A DNA stretch of 64,000 nt from Heligmosomoides polygyrus polygyrus (GCA_947396885.1 OX377203.1:24741253-24805252), one strand, 5' to 3'; positions 43,801 through 54,300 are shown, counted from the stretch's first letter. Notes: generated by a model from the sequence alone, not told the origin. Program-made: numbers and translations.

Positions 43801-46800
43801 TCGAGCTACGCTAACTTCAACTTCAGCAAGTAGCGCTTTTAGTCAGCTATAGCATGGCCAATCTCAAAACAGCCTTATTTTTAACTTTGCTTCTGTCGTA
43901 GTTATTGACTGTATCATCATAAATAAATGAATGAAAAGCAAATTTTCGAAAAAAGAAAACTGTTTAGCACAAATACTCCCACAAATCTTTTAATAACCGT
44001 ACTTTTCTGTTGTTAACTCTTTGTTCATATTGTCGAGAATGCAGGGAAAGCGCTTTTCATTGGAACATTTTATGACAGGGTTCTTACCGTATATTTTGTT
44101 CAAATTTTTTACGAGTTTCGACAGCTATTGACCTGAACGCGAGAGTGAACCTAGGCATATCCACTGTCTAGTCGATTTCATGTCCCTTTCAGGCCCGGTA
44201 AAGCAAGACTCAATTCGGACTGAGCAGTCACTCTTCTGCCGGACGATACCTCGAGCCATTTCATACTCCAGATCAGGGATGGGCGGAAATTTTGAAAATT
44301 TTCCCAGAAAACAGAAAACAGAAAATCGCTTTCGTCAGAAAACAGAAATCAGAAAACAGAAAAGCCAAAAACGCCAGAAAATCAGAAAACAGAAATCAGA
44401 AAACAGAAAATTTGGAAATTATCACACGATCTAATTATTTTACCTAAAGATTCATTTTTCCAGTAGCAAATGCTTTTGTATGACTAGAAATGTAGTCGTA
44501 GACCAGCGTTTTATTTTGTAAGCGTTTATAAAAATTTCTACTACATTCCAGTCTGCTGCAATCAGCAAGTTGTAAATCTGGACTGATAGATCCTAGGAAT
44601 CTCGACACGTGAAGTACACAACATTACTCATCAGCCCCGTTTCACCGCGAGCGCCTCAATCAGATAATGGTCCCACTAGTGAGAAACTTTTAGAGTACCG
44701 AACACGATGAATCAGTGATCACTGTTTCCATATTTCAACTCAATTGCTTGAGTTTGTAGACCCACTCTCGCAACATACTCTAAAGCTGTGCAGAGATTCG
44801 TTGAGTATTACTGGCTCCGCTAGAATCTGTATTCCTAGTTCGTTTCGTTCTTGGTCATACCTTTCCTTGTAGTAGCCTAGTTTCCGCGTAACTGAAAGTT
44901 CTCAGGCCAACTTACCAATGCTCTTTACAGCACCTAGTTACTGCTTAGCCGACTAAAGATGATGTGCACTGGCTTGATGCCTTACAGTACAGCATGAGAT
45001 TTTGACTGAAGGGGTTGTCAGCACAACAGATCTTAGGTGAAGATGCTTTTTTGAATGCGTAGACACCATATAATGAAGACCGAGCATATACCCTTTATCA
45101 CATTATTATTTCATCTCATATCTATATATCATATTACATCTCAGTGGAAGACCAGCAGAACCGCCTTGCTGTACAGAGGAGTGCATGACATTAGCAACAA
45201 TCGCCTGGTCTGCCTGATGTACGTAGTCTATAAGCTGTTAACTCGAGTCCTCCTGAATAGGATCGGCAGAACCCTAGATGACGTACAGTCATGCGAACAA
45301 GCAGGATTTCAGAGAGGATTCAGTACGATCGACCACATACACATCATTACGAAGCTTATCGAAGTGTCGCGAGAGTACAAGCTGCCGCTGCACGTTCACC
45401 TGAAGAAGGCATTCGACTCTGTCGAAACTGAAGCGGTCGTCGAAGTCCTGCTCGTTCAGGGCGTTCCTACTGTGTACATCAGAGTCCTTCGAGAGCTGCA
45501 GAGTGGATTCACGACAAAGATCTCGCCATTCTACAACAATGTCGTTGCCAAAGTGAACAGAGAGGTTCGATGAGAGGGTACTATATCCCCGGTTCTCTTC
45601 TGCGCCACCCTTCAAAACGTCATTCGACAACTAGAATGGGAAGACATGAGAGTGAAAGACGACAGACGGCACCTGCATCATCTAACGCCGAACACTAGCC
45701 AGGCAGAGCAAATGCTTGCTGGCTTCGATCGTGTATGTGGAACATTGGACTGCAGCTGCATCTTACGAAGACGATGTTCATGAGGAACGGACAAGTTTCT
45801 GATGCCCCACGAAGAAGTCAACATGACCAACTAACTAGCGCCGGAGCTGGGAAGGAGGATGCGAGCGGCTTGAGAAGCTGTTAAGAGAGTCGTGGAGAAG
45901 ACGCAGAACGTCGGGTTCCGTACCCACCTTTTCGACTTCACTGTTCTTCCTGCCCTAAAAGACGAATCAGAGACCTGGGCTCTACGAAAGCAGGATGAAC
46001 AAGCGATCAGTGTCGCGTAGCGGGGAATCGAGAGGACAATGCTCGGAGTGATACGACTCACGCAAGTGAGAGAAGGCCTCGAGACTTCCGAGCTTCACCG
46101 ACGTTCGAAGACCAGGGATGCTGTCGCATAGGCCAAGTCGTCGAAAATTAGGCGGGCCACGTAATGCGCTTCGCAGACACCGAGTGGACGAGAGCCATCA
46201 TCGACTAGACTCCACGGGATGTCAAGAGAACACCAGGATGCCCACCTACGCGTTGGTCGGACTTCGTCAAAGCCCTGAATAAACAATATGACGCTCTTCG
46301 TGTCCCTCGTGCGAAAAGGATTCTTTAGATACCCTGGCACGTGGCATGGACGTGTTGAGACGCTGCTGGTGCCCGCTTGAACAACTCGATGATCAATGGG
46401 ACGACAGATGATATAAGTGATAAATGAGAAATTTCGTGTATCAGTACTGTATCATTACAGCAGCGAAATCGAAGGTAACTAAAACTTCTCTGTCTCTTAC
46501 TAATTTGTGACACCAAGGGGGAATCTTCATAGTTAGAAAAGCAGCTTCGACGAAGGCTCCGCAGAAAGCGATATTGGGGATGACCGACTAACAGTGATCA
46601 ATTTTTAAACCGGAGGTGGAGAATAACCCTACCCACAGTAACTCTAGGACAAGCGGTTAGTTAGTACATAACTTAATGCCCTCAGAATACTAGTTTTAAA
46701 GTTTTAATATAAAATTTTTAGTGATAGTTCATGAGTATGCGGCGCAATTACTACACGAGCACATCCAAAAACGCCACATGCTTTCCATTTAAGATGCTCT

Positions 46801-48109
46801 AGAAATACTATTGTGGAATGAAGCTCACTATTCCATAATACTTTTTGGATTCCTTTCATTAGATTTCTGTGATAACATTTTGTTTGTAACTCTATTTTCT
46901 GTTTTCTGGCCAATTTTTGGCCATTTTCCCAGAAAACAGAAAACAGAAAAAATTTGTCAAAAATGGCCAGAAAATCAGAAAACAGAAAACAGAAATTCCG
47001 CCCATCCCTGCTCCAGATGCACGAATACACTACGCAGAAGCAAAATACGTGACACATTCCAAAGTATCGACCATTACCGTCTTGTCCTTATTGAATTCAA
47101 CATAATTTCGTCACGTAAAGCAAAGCCTCAAGAGATCAAACAATAACTCACGTCGAGTATGTAGAGTAACCTCCAGGTGTGGCGTAACCACTCCGAGCGG
47201 TCGTCGACCCAAATCGGAACTGTTTGTCAGCAGAGGGTGACTGAGCTCCAGAAGTTCCCGGCGTTGGCGAACCTACAACACCTACAGCCGTCAATGTCAA
47301 AAAAATTCAAACCAAGTAATAGAGTTCTCTTCCACAAAACCAAATGAAAGTTAATTTAAAAGCTTCATTTCTGTAAAATGGAAATTTCCCACATACAATC
47401 TGTTTATACCTCTGCTAATAAAACACCTGCAGGAACTACGAAGCTCCGACATTTCATCGGGAAGAACCATCTGGAAACCTTGCAGATGTCTAGGAGTGAA
47501 CGAATACTACGCATACGATGGACCAACCAGGTAGGTATCCAGGAATAAGGCACATACGGCACGCGAACAGTATGGAGGAAACGTAGGAAAAGTTAGAAAG
47601 CAATGAGGTTTAAAAGGATAAAGCCCTCCTGTTCTCGTGAAAGCCCCTCGTGCACTGCACGTCAGAGCAACACTCTTTTCCACATAAGGCAGTCGCATGT
47701 ATGAAAAGTAACGAGTAGAACATTTCCCGCTGAGCTACGAACTCTTATTTTGCTGTAAGGATGTACCTCGTTCCACAGAGTGGTTCCCATTGAGCTCAAC
47801 GTTTCAAAAGAAGTATCATAAGCGCAGAGCCGGACAACAATTGGGATTACAAGAATAAGCCCTCTTCGAATGAAGGCAGGAGATTCGCATCAGAGTACCG
47901 TTTCAGCCGATTGATTCGGACATACTTCCTCATCTCTCCATCCACACTTTATCGTTATGTAGCATGACAGATAATGTAGGTCAACAAGCGCACATCATAA
48001 GGTGCCTCCCTCAATCCATTACAAACTTAGCACTTCGAAGAAACCTCATTTCAGTCTGAATAACGAGATAAAGCTGTAACTCACTTGCGCTTTGGAAGCC
48101 GTTTTGCAT
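31892..48109 (-). CDS. unc-50: UNC-50 / GMH1 family membrane protein
   Basis: Complete minus-strand gene. Exons in coding order: 48109-48085 (ATG), 47272-47152, 43419-43329, 42589-42505, 41804-41618, 34246-34113, 32196-32095, 32037-31892 (TAG). They sum to 891 nt (296 aa) with all phases in register and GT-AG junctions; C. elegans UNC-50 is about 300 aa. Diagnostic segments: a Ser/Pro/Gly-rich N-terminus, RRFVHFKQ joined to MDFEFASWQMLYLLI, KVYRNFLYRKRTKDQFARDD, FLVLLSLSLFFSSVFYAV (TM), FFLWVVFIDCIGVGVAVATV (TM), VEWGYCFDVHLNAFFPMLIL (TM), LGNTIWFIAAVYYVYITFLG (TM), FLYPMTFLFISWVATITAGW (TM) and the family-typical end FYHYRVR. In C. elegans UNC-50 acts in Golgi/ER trafficking and is needed for nicotinic receptor assembly. 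The acceptor of exon 7 was placed at TTGCAG|CACTGG because only it keeps the phase. The introns hold a mariner, gypsy C, a TIR element and a hAT-like element. Confidence 0.96.
32400..33730 (-). pseudogene. Degenerate mariner transposase in an unc-50 intron
   Basis: Minus-strand pieces in order: KVGSTRSKNDDLDLRHKSQ-like N-terminal segment (about 33610-33680), EHLLELIEENPCVT at about 33540-33600, then, after an interruption of several hundred bases, ILVSGDEKWALHVNRTRRRQ (first Asp region, about 32800-32870), AVLSVWWSCEGIIHWGLFLA, and FLHEKASPHIEKEIQ, where the second catalytic Asp appears as Glu. Frames are broken repeatedly. It differs from the mariner at 16844 and from the one at 60380, so it is a third subfamily. 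Confidence 0.75.
34258..35226 (+). repeat. 5' LTR of gypsy element C
   Basis: GC-rich LTR of 969 bp. CTGCAATAAATCTTG near 35122-35136 supplies AATAAA, a plausible R/U5 poly(A) signal. The outer end lies only 11 bp from an unc-50 exon (34246). Several open frames in this LTR recur in the 3' LTR and are not genes. Confidence 0.93.
35591..37963 (+). CDS. Gag-Pro polyprotein of gypsy element C
   Basis: One open frame of about 790 codons is counted from ATG 35591; upstream in-frame codons to 35561 lack ATG. In order: N-terminal region with coiled-coil-like Glu/Leu/Arg heptads (about 36050-36230), a Gly/Ser/Arg-rich linker, the capsid-like segment starting YLKYIALPDVKPYSGTDK (about 36565), the zinc knuckle CFKCREKGHVAKNC (about 37326), and the protease with catalytic WVGLLDTGSEISILP (about 37550) and VVILGTNILPLLGYRL. 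The particle protein and its protease are thus intact although pol is gone, which suggests selection or recent birth. Its end overlaps the next frame by 4 bases (GTGA at 37960-37963), as in element B. Confidence 0.88.
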   Translation: MSVTSHGDAERAASHGFSVAELPTGESTRNMSQMNNLEDEFQRLCGGSEEASGVMQVCDRLEKSIKDTETLVRAEVSKRWRSGNPEREAIEAAGRRGTEEALKFLPSLRAECKKGLVLTKWVDVVLSSVDCHGREEFVDGLDAMLQREEVFATLAAEKKWQLEELPCKLFEMVRSNSILQEELRRREAELEELRVLRQKYQEQARELEELRGRTTAGPVEEASHGGTPGELRCRRSRGREALSLLLGGVGGQNQPLQGGCSSRAEAMDSTRQFPSTQSWHRGWRMSPTGETLSSSVSEASEAGRDECHPGEPPRGSRSQDQLAPYLKYIALPDVKPYSGTDKGYSFRSFREAFELKYPRSSWGDGELCALFRSKLVGRALSRYEALPREVREADYATVVNAMEKACRAERFTEKVLALGELKKLVKTEGQTVAEFCVELERLTRRAYPEMDETALATERAHLLYEQIVHWKDSYFLTEALESAGNAYERLKETAERIERRNITLSSVISDRTPMERKGPSAQRRMEEETPCSSKTGTASVARKGGSRSSESRKAEESGQFSRPERATEMPTDSKAEPVCFKCREKGHVAKNCNRITPSRSPRSKPGAVSLSARLRSTACQARALKGKTRQKCRRSTAFGTRMTTMVELFGRSWVGLLDTGSEISILPAKILLSAQDDGYDIDRIVPEFPMDKSKQIHNASGSVMQFTALVEVQLKELTAEGKSIKARVHVSKVDDDVVILGTNILPLLGYRLVREGDSILGTPNQAPSQVRESLSVAKSRNLQAQRRRKG
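37960..38355 (+). pseudogene. pol N-terminal remnant of gypsy element C
   Basis: The frame overlaps the Gag-Pro end and encodes RRAYLAPGAVSQVKLAGG and VLRVGEPVGNWAEAP. These match the pre-RT segment of element B (RAYVAPGECKWVEIQGG, VLKVGQEVGTWEHDE). It continues to LPSDMF, equivalent to IPTDML in B, then runs into a Lys/Arg-rich end. Everything from RT onward is missing, so the deletion breakpoint is near 38255. Confidence 0.75.
38356..39072 (+). other. 3' internal region of element C, no recognised domain
   Basis: Open frames at 38352-38735 and 38668-38874 show no motif. The region may be a remnant of the 3' part of a fuller element. It ends in a purine tract before the 3' LTR. Confidence 0.4.
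39073..40042 (+). repeat. 3' LTR of gypsy element C
   Basis: Near-identical to the 5' LTR over 970 bp. Differences noticed include CTCTTGTGTCCCGCC against CTCCTGTGTCCCGGCC and TTCATGGCAC against TTCCTGGCAC. Confidence 0.93.
40521..41350. repeat. Non-coding TIR element in unc-50 intron
   Basis: The ends TCCTACTATATTATATTAAA (40521) and its near complement TTTTTATATTAGTAGGA (to 41350) are inverted. Inside there is no coding; near the left end AGCGGCCTTTCGGCCGC forms a hairpin, and near the right end is a CACACGGACAGACGGAC stretch. A hairpin of the same type (AGCGGCCTAGTGGCCGC) occurs at about 51627. Superfamily not assigned. Confidence 0.5.
41820..42500. other. unc-50 intron between exons 4 and 5
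   Basis: A TTTATTTATTTATT run at 41870-41890 resembles the 3' tail of the LINE at 62537, but no RT sequence is attached. The open frame at 41905-42147 has no recognisable domain. Confidence 0.35.
44274..47010. mobile_element. Non-autonomous hAT-like DNA transposon with a LINE fragment inside
   Basis: Terminal inverted repeats CAGGGATGGGCGGAA (44274) and TTCCGCCCATCCCTG (to 47010) are perfect over 15 bp. An exact 8-bp target duplication CTCCAGAT lies at 44266-44273 and 47011-47018. An 8-bp duplication with CAGGG-type termini is the hAT signature. Subterminal regions (44310-44415 and 46900-46990) are dense in the repeated motif GAAAACAGAAAA, in opposite orientations, like transposase-binding arrays. 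No hAT transposase frame is present; the centre is occupied by a decayed RTE-type LINE fragment. It sits in the second intron of unc-50. Confidence 0.88.
45130..46325 (+). pseudogene. Degenerate RTE-type LINE fragment inside the hAT-like element
   Basis: The open stretch to 45573 gives VVYKLLTRVLLNRIG, CEQAGFQRGFSTIDHIHII, LKKAFDSVETEAVVEVLL and FTTKISPFYNNVV, the RT fingers and palm of RTE-type elements; FVDYEKAFD is replaced by HLKKAFD. Downstream, in other frames, come the FMRNGQVSDAP and RLTQVREGLETSE segments and a 3' end near 46320. The YADD region and many codons are lost. It is related to fragments at 12020 and 61930 rather than to the LINEs at 19377 and 54241. Confidence 0.75.
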
Positions 48110-50028
48110 CGAAGCAGATCGTGTATGGATCACAACTGGTCCAGAGTTTCAGAAACCAAAGTATTACTTCTTCCAACTGGAAAACATTCCCAGCATTTAA
48201 CAAGCCTTAGCAGTAACACTAAAGCGAACCACAGAAATACAAAATGGCTCGATATTGCGGAGTAGAAGCCGCAGATCTCAGAGAAAACAAATTCTTTCAA
48301 CAAATTTATCACAGAAAAAAGGAATAAATAGACCCATTGACGACAACTAGTTTTCAATATCCGACTCCATAGACGAAATCCAAGGCATAACAACAGAGAC
48401 AGCAGTGGTGTGACCTAAACACGATAGGTTAGAACAGATAACAATCTGTAACAATCCTCTTGAAAACATCTAAGTCAAAATATCCCTAAACGCTGTAGGT
48501 GCAGAGAGCAGCAGAAAGTAAATAACTCTTAAACTAAACAACACTTAAGCGTGTAAGTTACGGTATCTACAGCCTTTCCAAACCAGAACACTACCTTAAG
48601 AAGTTCAAGAGAAAGCGCGGCCTCTAAGGGGAGTTGCAGGGCTGGTATCAAGAATTTAGAGGAGCGTCACTCATATCATCGCACCGAGCCATGGTAATCC
48701 AATGCTCTTTCGTTCAATATAGATCACGTGTGGCATTACACGACGTTGTTCTTTCGCGCACTTTCATTTGACACGCGAAGAGAAACACCGATAATTTGTG
48801 CAGGGGCACGACATGCAACTAATAAGACTACTAAGCACTGAGATGGACGCACTACTATGTATAAGCCGACAAAGCACTGACTTTGGACAAGGCTTTACGG
48901 TGTCAAAATCCTATTACCGTAATCGTTTTAGAAGTTTTGTTCAACACAGGTAGGCAACTATGAACGGAGAACCGATGGCGGCCGACGAAGCGATAGCGAC
49001 GGCGCTTGATTGTGGACAGATGTATATAATAGGATTTTACAGCGTGCGCTCGGTTTTAGTCGATTCGCATGCAGTTTACGAGCGATGAACCGCTCCTATC
49101 GCGAACTATGCACAGGCACTAAGGTCCCCTTCACACTTCCGACGCGATGACATCTTCGCTCGATCAGTTTGTACACCATAGACATCGTGATGCTCGGCGT
49201 CGGAGTATAAACGGGGTAGGACGCGACCAATAGCTTGAATAGTTCACTAGTTGGCTAAAATGGGCTTTTAGAACGTGTCTACAATATTAAATAGTGCGTG
49301 GCACATCCCAATCATATATTCGTAAGAAAGAATTGATACCGATAACTTGTACCACGTCTTCGACATCCGAGTCCTAAGGTCATATAATTGATTACGGTTA
49401 AATGCAAAGTGCTCCAAATTCGTAAAAATCCTAGTCACGACAGGTGACTTCAAAGTACCAATTGAGTCCCCCTGCCAACCCGACCACCCATTTACTTAAT
49501 TTGCTCGAGAGGCTTCACACCATGTGGCAGCTATTGCATAAATTAAGGGAAGAGGAAAACCACCCCATGTCCACCAAAACATAGGCCTTTTTCGAGCCCT
49601 TCAGCCCTCAGTCCTTGATTGCTCGGCGCAGTACGAATTGAAGGAGAGTGCACTCAGTTATAGGCGTGAATATCCTCGATACATAACCTAGGTAGGGTAA
49701 CAAGCTACAGGCGCAAACAAGGTCGGGGTGAGTCACCCCTACTCAGTGGCTGTCTGACCTGGTAAAAAAGCATGTGTATGTGAAATTACATCAGAAATGG
49801 CCTAGCTCAGTTCACTGAAGAGGTATAGCTCACTCTATTTGCGCCAAGCTGCGCTTTCCCAGCGCTGACTCATCACCATACTGAGACTACACTGGCATAG
49901 TGAACTCTAGCAAAAAGTAAAGGGAACCCATAAATCACCATAAAAGCGCATCTTCCAACTTTTACAACCCTATTTTCATTCCTCTTTAGTAAGGTGTTCC
50001 CGACACATGGCAAACCGAATCTATCCTA
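48110..50028. other. Intergenic stretch between unc-50 and ost-4
   Basis: No exon or element was recognised over about 1.9 kb. The unc-50 promoter or a trans-splice acceptor would lie just above 48109; no obvious TTTCAG sits directly before the ATG. Confidence 0.4.
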
Positions 50029-50262
50029 GGGTCAGATTCATGAATGACTTTACCCAGAGTTATGTGGGTAGAGGATAGAGATTGAAGCATTACTTGGAGT
50101 TCACAAAAGCGTGGAGGTGGGTAGATGGTAGGGTAGAATTATACCATTCACCGAATCATACCATACCGTGATTACCATACTTGTTCTCTGCCCACTATCC
50201 TCTGTTGGTAAACTCATCCACTACCATTAACCCATTACCATACCAATCGTGAATCTGGTCTC
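50029..50262. repeat. MITE with GGGTCAGATTCATGA ends
   Basis: The ends GGGTCAGATTCATGAATG and TCGTGAATCTGGTCTC are inverted to each other. The interior contains CTACCATTAACCCATTACCAT-type repeats on the right and partial complements on the left. The ends resemble those of the palindrome at 51696-51875 (GGCAGATTCATCAACGAC), so both may belong to one group. Confidence 0.5.
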
Positions 50263-50981
50263 TGGTGCAGAGGGGCACTTCTTCTATTCCCTTTGACAAC
50301 GAAGATAAAATTAAAGGTGCACTATATTATGACTGCATACTGAGCCAGCCTGGGAAATTTCTACGCAGTTTCTTTCCGGGGATGGGCCACTTTGATTGTT
50401 TTTGTTCTCCTTTTCTAGGGACGTTTCAACCACTGACCCGTTCTGCGCAACCTTAGTTGTAAAAAAACCTTAGCCTATCTGTTAGATACTACCACTAGGG
50501 AATGTTAACCAGCATCAGTGGCTACGTCGAAATAAGGCCCTGTGATCGATACTATTTTTCATATAATTCTCCTGCGTACATAGTAGCGTAGCATGCGACA
50601 GGGGCATAGGCAGCGGAGCCCGTACTCTGACTCATATGTGCGTTAAAATAGCTCCGGCTACAATAGATGTTGGAAGCAACTTGTGTAAAGCAGGGCTCTA
50701 ACCAAACCAAGCGAGCTGGGCGAAACTACTGGTCCAACAACGTCCAGCAGCCCTTCCGACAAAATTCGCACTGAGGTAGATGAATCCCGTTATTTGGCGC
50801 AGCTGCAGGGACGGTAGTAACCTTAACTTTAGAGGGAAACTGGACTGAGGGAAAGTAGAACAGGAAATATGGGTTTTGATGGAGATCATCCCTTCATTTC
50901 ATATTTAGCATTCAAAACCTAATGGAACAGCAATAGAGGGATGCGCACCTCTCCGGCAGTCCTCCAGCTAAAGCTGAGAAA
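50263..50981. other. Unassigned sequence downstream of ost-4
   Basis: This presumably includes the ost-4 3' UTR (minus strand). No element or other gene was seen. Confidence 0.35.
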
Positions 50982-51089
50982 TTAGTGTGACCGCTGATTA
51001 GCCGTGATGTAGTGGTAAAGCACGACGAGCATGAAGATGCCGATTCCGAGGATATTCGCGCAGATGCCGAGTTGCACGTCGGTGATCAT
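50982..51089 (-). CDS. ost-4: Oligosaccharyltransferase subunit OST4 (35 aa)
   Basis: A single-exon micro-gene on the minus strand, ATG at 51089-51087 and TAA at 50984-50982. It encodes 35 residues beginning [15 protein letters not shown] and continuing [15 protein letters not shown], with one membrane helix. Human and yeast OST4 are about 36-37 residues, start MI(T/S)D.QL and carry VVLYHY, so the match is over the whole protein. OST4 is a type III single-pass ER membrane subunit that stabilises STT3 in the oligosaccharyltransferase complex for N-glycosylation. The start is fixed by length and the conserved first residues. CTTCCAG lies 3 nt upstream of the ATG on the minus strand and could be a cis or spliced-leader acceptor. 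It is head-to-head with unc-69. Confidence 0.93.
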   Translation of the reverse strand: MITDVQLGICANILGIGIFMLVVLYHYITANQRSH

Positions 51090-51336
51090 GACCTGGAAGC
51101 ACTCGGATGAGCCGGTGAATGCGATTCTCGCGGGGGAAGCTTCTGCGACAAAGCGAGGTCTTCCGGAGAGAAGTAATCCCGAGAAGCTGCAGCGACCAGC
51201 GCTCCGCTCGCCAGCGCAGCAGCGGCATTTCGCTGCGACCGCTGAGGATCATATCGATTTTGGTGGCGAGCCAAGTGTTCCGCCGACGGCCCGAGGCTGA
51301 CCACCGCCAGCTGACGACGACGACGACGACGGGCCG
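51090..51336. promoter_or_regulatory. Shared intergenic promoter region of ost-4 and unc-69
   Basis: About 247 bp of GC-rich DNA separates the divergent start codons of ost-4 (minus, 51089) and unc-69 (plus, 51337). Both 5' UTRs and promoters must lie here or begin outside through splicing. A bidirectional promoter is inferred from spacing only. Confidence 0.5.
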
Positions 51337-54300
51337 ATGCCGGACCTCTCCAGCGCCAATTCGGATGACATCCCTCTGGCCGACGACGGTGAGTTCTGCT
51401 GGACGGCTTCTGCCACCGTAAAGCCCTCCACTTCTCCGCTTTTCTATGTCGCGATTCGATTTCGGAGGAGCGAGGGAGTCTGCGTCCCAAATGAAGGACT
51501 AGGTTGATACGACTAATGGTTACCTTATGCATTTTGAAGCAAAAGATATGCTTCAACTGTTAATTCAGGAACTTATCAACCTGCTATTCATTGGATCCGA
51601 ATGGATCATTTTCAGACCAGACGTTCAGCGGCCTAGTGGCCGCCGAATTGCTTAATCTGCAGAAGCATAGTTAAAATTAGCGGTAGTGGTAGACAGGGGC
51701 CGAATTCATCAACGACTTGCGTAACTTTAACCGAGAATTGTAAGCCTATCAAGCGATATGGTAAGCGATAAGCCGCGTTATCTGAGCTCTTAACGCGGCT
51801 TATCGCTCACCATATCGCTTGTTAAGCTTACAATTCTCCGTTGAAGTCACGTAAGTCGTTGATGAATCTGCCCCCAGGTCGACACCTTTTGCTGTCAGAC
51901 GGCAATAATACTCCTCCGAATCACATAGTCACTCTCCTATCTCTTCTCTCTCTCCTCCCCCCCCCCCCCCCTTCCCGCTAATACTTCCTTACCTGCTGGC
52001 AAAGAAACGGAGTCAGAGTCATGCACGCACAGGTGACACTGAGTCCCAACTCACGGGTCACTACGCTGCCACGACGTCTATGACACTTCTTGTGTACCTC
52101 GACGCCGCGCCACGACTTCTATGACCCGTCTTCAGAAACCCGACGCACATTCATCCCACTTTGCTGATCCCCTCTTCACTGGTCCCTCTCCTACTGACCC
52201 CCTTACTCGGAGTTCCTACGCAAGTTGGGCGTCTACGGCATGTCTAGTGGATCCCTACGCACGTTGGACGACGTCTTCAGTACGTCTTCTGAATCCAGAC
52301 GCACGCTGAACGACGTCTAGGGCACGTATTCTGAATCCTACGCTCCGCACTTGATCCCCATTCATACCCTGACGCGCTGCCTGCTGAATATACCGCAAAC
52401 TTGGGTGATCAGCCGCCAAGGTTATCAGTTCGTCAGCAATCGCTCATGGTTAAGCTGAAAGAAAACCCAGCTGGCATACGCCGCACTGTCGTAGGCATCT
52501 CTTGGCTCCAGTCCCCTCTCCCCGTGACGGACGCGTGACATTAGCCGATTATATATTGTAGGATATCCCTTCGGATTAGAGCCATCCAATTATTCTATGG
52601 CCCCTACATCAACCTTATCCTAATCATCCAGTTATTCCGGAGTCGCAGAATTCCCAGCCGAATCATCCAAATATTCGATGGTATAGGCTCAAAAAAAGCA
52701 TCCAGATGTACTACACGCTCGGAAAGGACCGAGTTGAGCAATGTAAAAATGGGAAGACGATCTATGTATTTGAAGGAAACTCGCACTACAGCACGATTTC
52801 CCTCGGGTGGTCGCTTAATACCTCTCTCCTTCTCTGGCTCTATCTGCAGTGCTGGTTTGTGAAGACGAGTTTTCTCTACCCTTCAATCCACACCTATTGA
52901 AGTGTGGACCGCCGCTAAGAAAGTGAATCTTGCTATCCTACAGTGCGCCCATCTAAGCTACTGGTGGTGCTGATGATCCGGACCGCAATCGTAGCCCGAG
53001 GAGAATGAGTGGAGGTGGTCCACCGCTAGAGAAGCGAGCTGACCGCACGAACAGTGGCTTTGCCCCGGCTGAGTCTTCTGGCACGATATTCTGAAGCATT
53101 TTAGGTCAGTGTATTGTCATAATGCAGGTGGTTCTTTCCGAGTTCGCCGGTGTCAAGAAATGAGTAGAGAAGCGGACCACTTATTTTGGGTTGCATCTAA
53201 TCACGAAAGGAGTGCGGCTGGCAGGAGGTACCGTGATGTCCACACGACCGTTTAATCTTCTATTCAATGTTCGGTTTAGCGAGCAACTCCGTCTCTTCAG
53301 AATCGCAGATCTGGTTCCCTAAGGCCTATGTTATATTTTGGCGACGCGTCGGCTACGCTATGTTGTGTGGGCAGCTACGCACTGCCGCAGACATCGCCGA
53401 CAACAACGTCGCCCAAGTATAACATAGGCCTAAGAAGGTTGTTGTCTAGCTAGCACTTCATTAATTGTCCTTTATGTAAGTGCACATTCAGTGCTCCTCC
53501 ACGGCTGTAAGTTGTTTTTTATTTCAATTTGATCGGCCTTGACCTTTGACCTTTATCCTTTACAATACATAAGTGGGAAGGAACCGAGTAAACTGGTATT
53601 TCGTGGAGTAGCCTTCGTTCTTAGCTTTTCTTCTAGCAGTTTATTCCAGTTTATATTAGCTAAGTTTAGAGATGGTTAAAATGAATTGTTGGGGAAGGGT
53701 CAGTGATGTTGCTTCTCTTCGACAGTCCTGGATGGGATGCCTTTTTCAACCTCACTTCTCGGAAATCAGCCTGTCTGGATCTGATGTCTTCCAGCCGGCG
53801 GAAGCTGTTCGTCTAACAGTTGGACTGGTCTTGACGAAACCCGAATTCGGTTGCTCATATCGGTTCCTATGCTCTCTCCAGAAGTGGTCACTGGAAGAGT
53901 CGGGTGGTAGTGCACCACATACTGGTGAAGCTGATCTGTCGTACAATTCTGTTGCTGTACTGTTCATAGAGGACAATCACTTAAGGATTATTCTTTGACC
54001 GGTACTACAAAAACACTTATCGGCAGGTTGCCTTACAGGGGAGTTTCCTAGAGGGTTTCGGGGTTTTTATATAGTGTGCCAGGTTCCGAGCGCTCAGCCT
54101 CGCTCCATTGAAGTCGTCCATATTTCTCTTGGGAGTGCTCAATTTCCTGGGCAACGTGGTTGTTGTGCGTCAATTATATGCTGCACAGTCCTTAGTCCTT
54201 CGATGTGATATTTTGTGGTATTAAGCAGCGTTTTGCACTGGTGGCGATGTCCGTTCCTCCACGTGGTGCCACTGGAAACTGTTCGCTATGCGAGCTAAGC

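Noticed and set aside
44290..44420. CRISPR-like array of GAAAACAGAAAA repeats
   Set aside because: Irregular spacing, eukaryotic context, mirrored at the other end of a hAT-like element; best read as subterminal repeats.
51119..51556. Arg/Ser-rich open frames on both strands upstream of unc-69
   Set aside because: They overlap the unc-69 first exon and the ost-4 promoter side in other frames; the low-complexity composition reflects GC richness.
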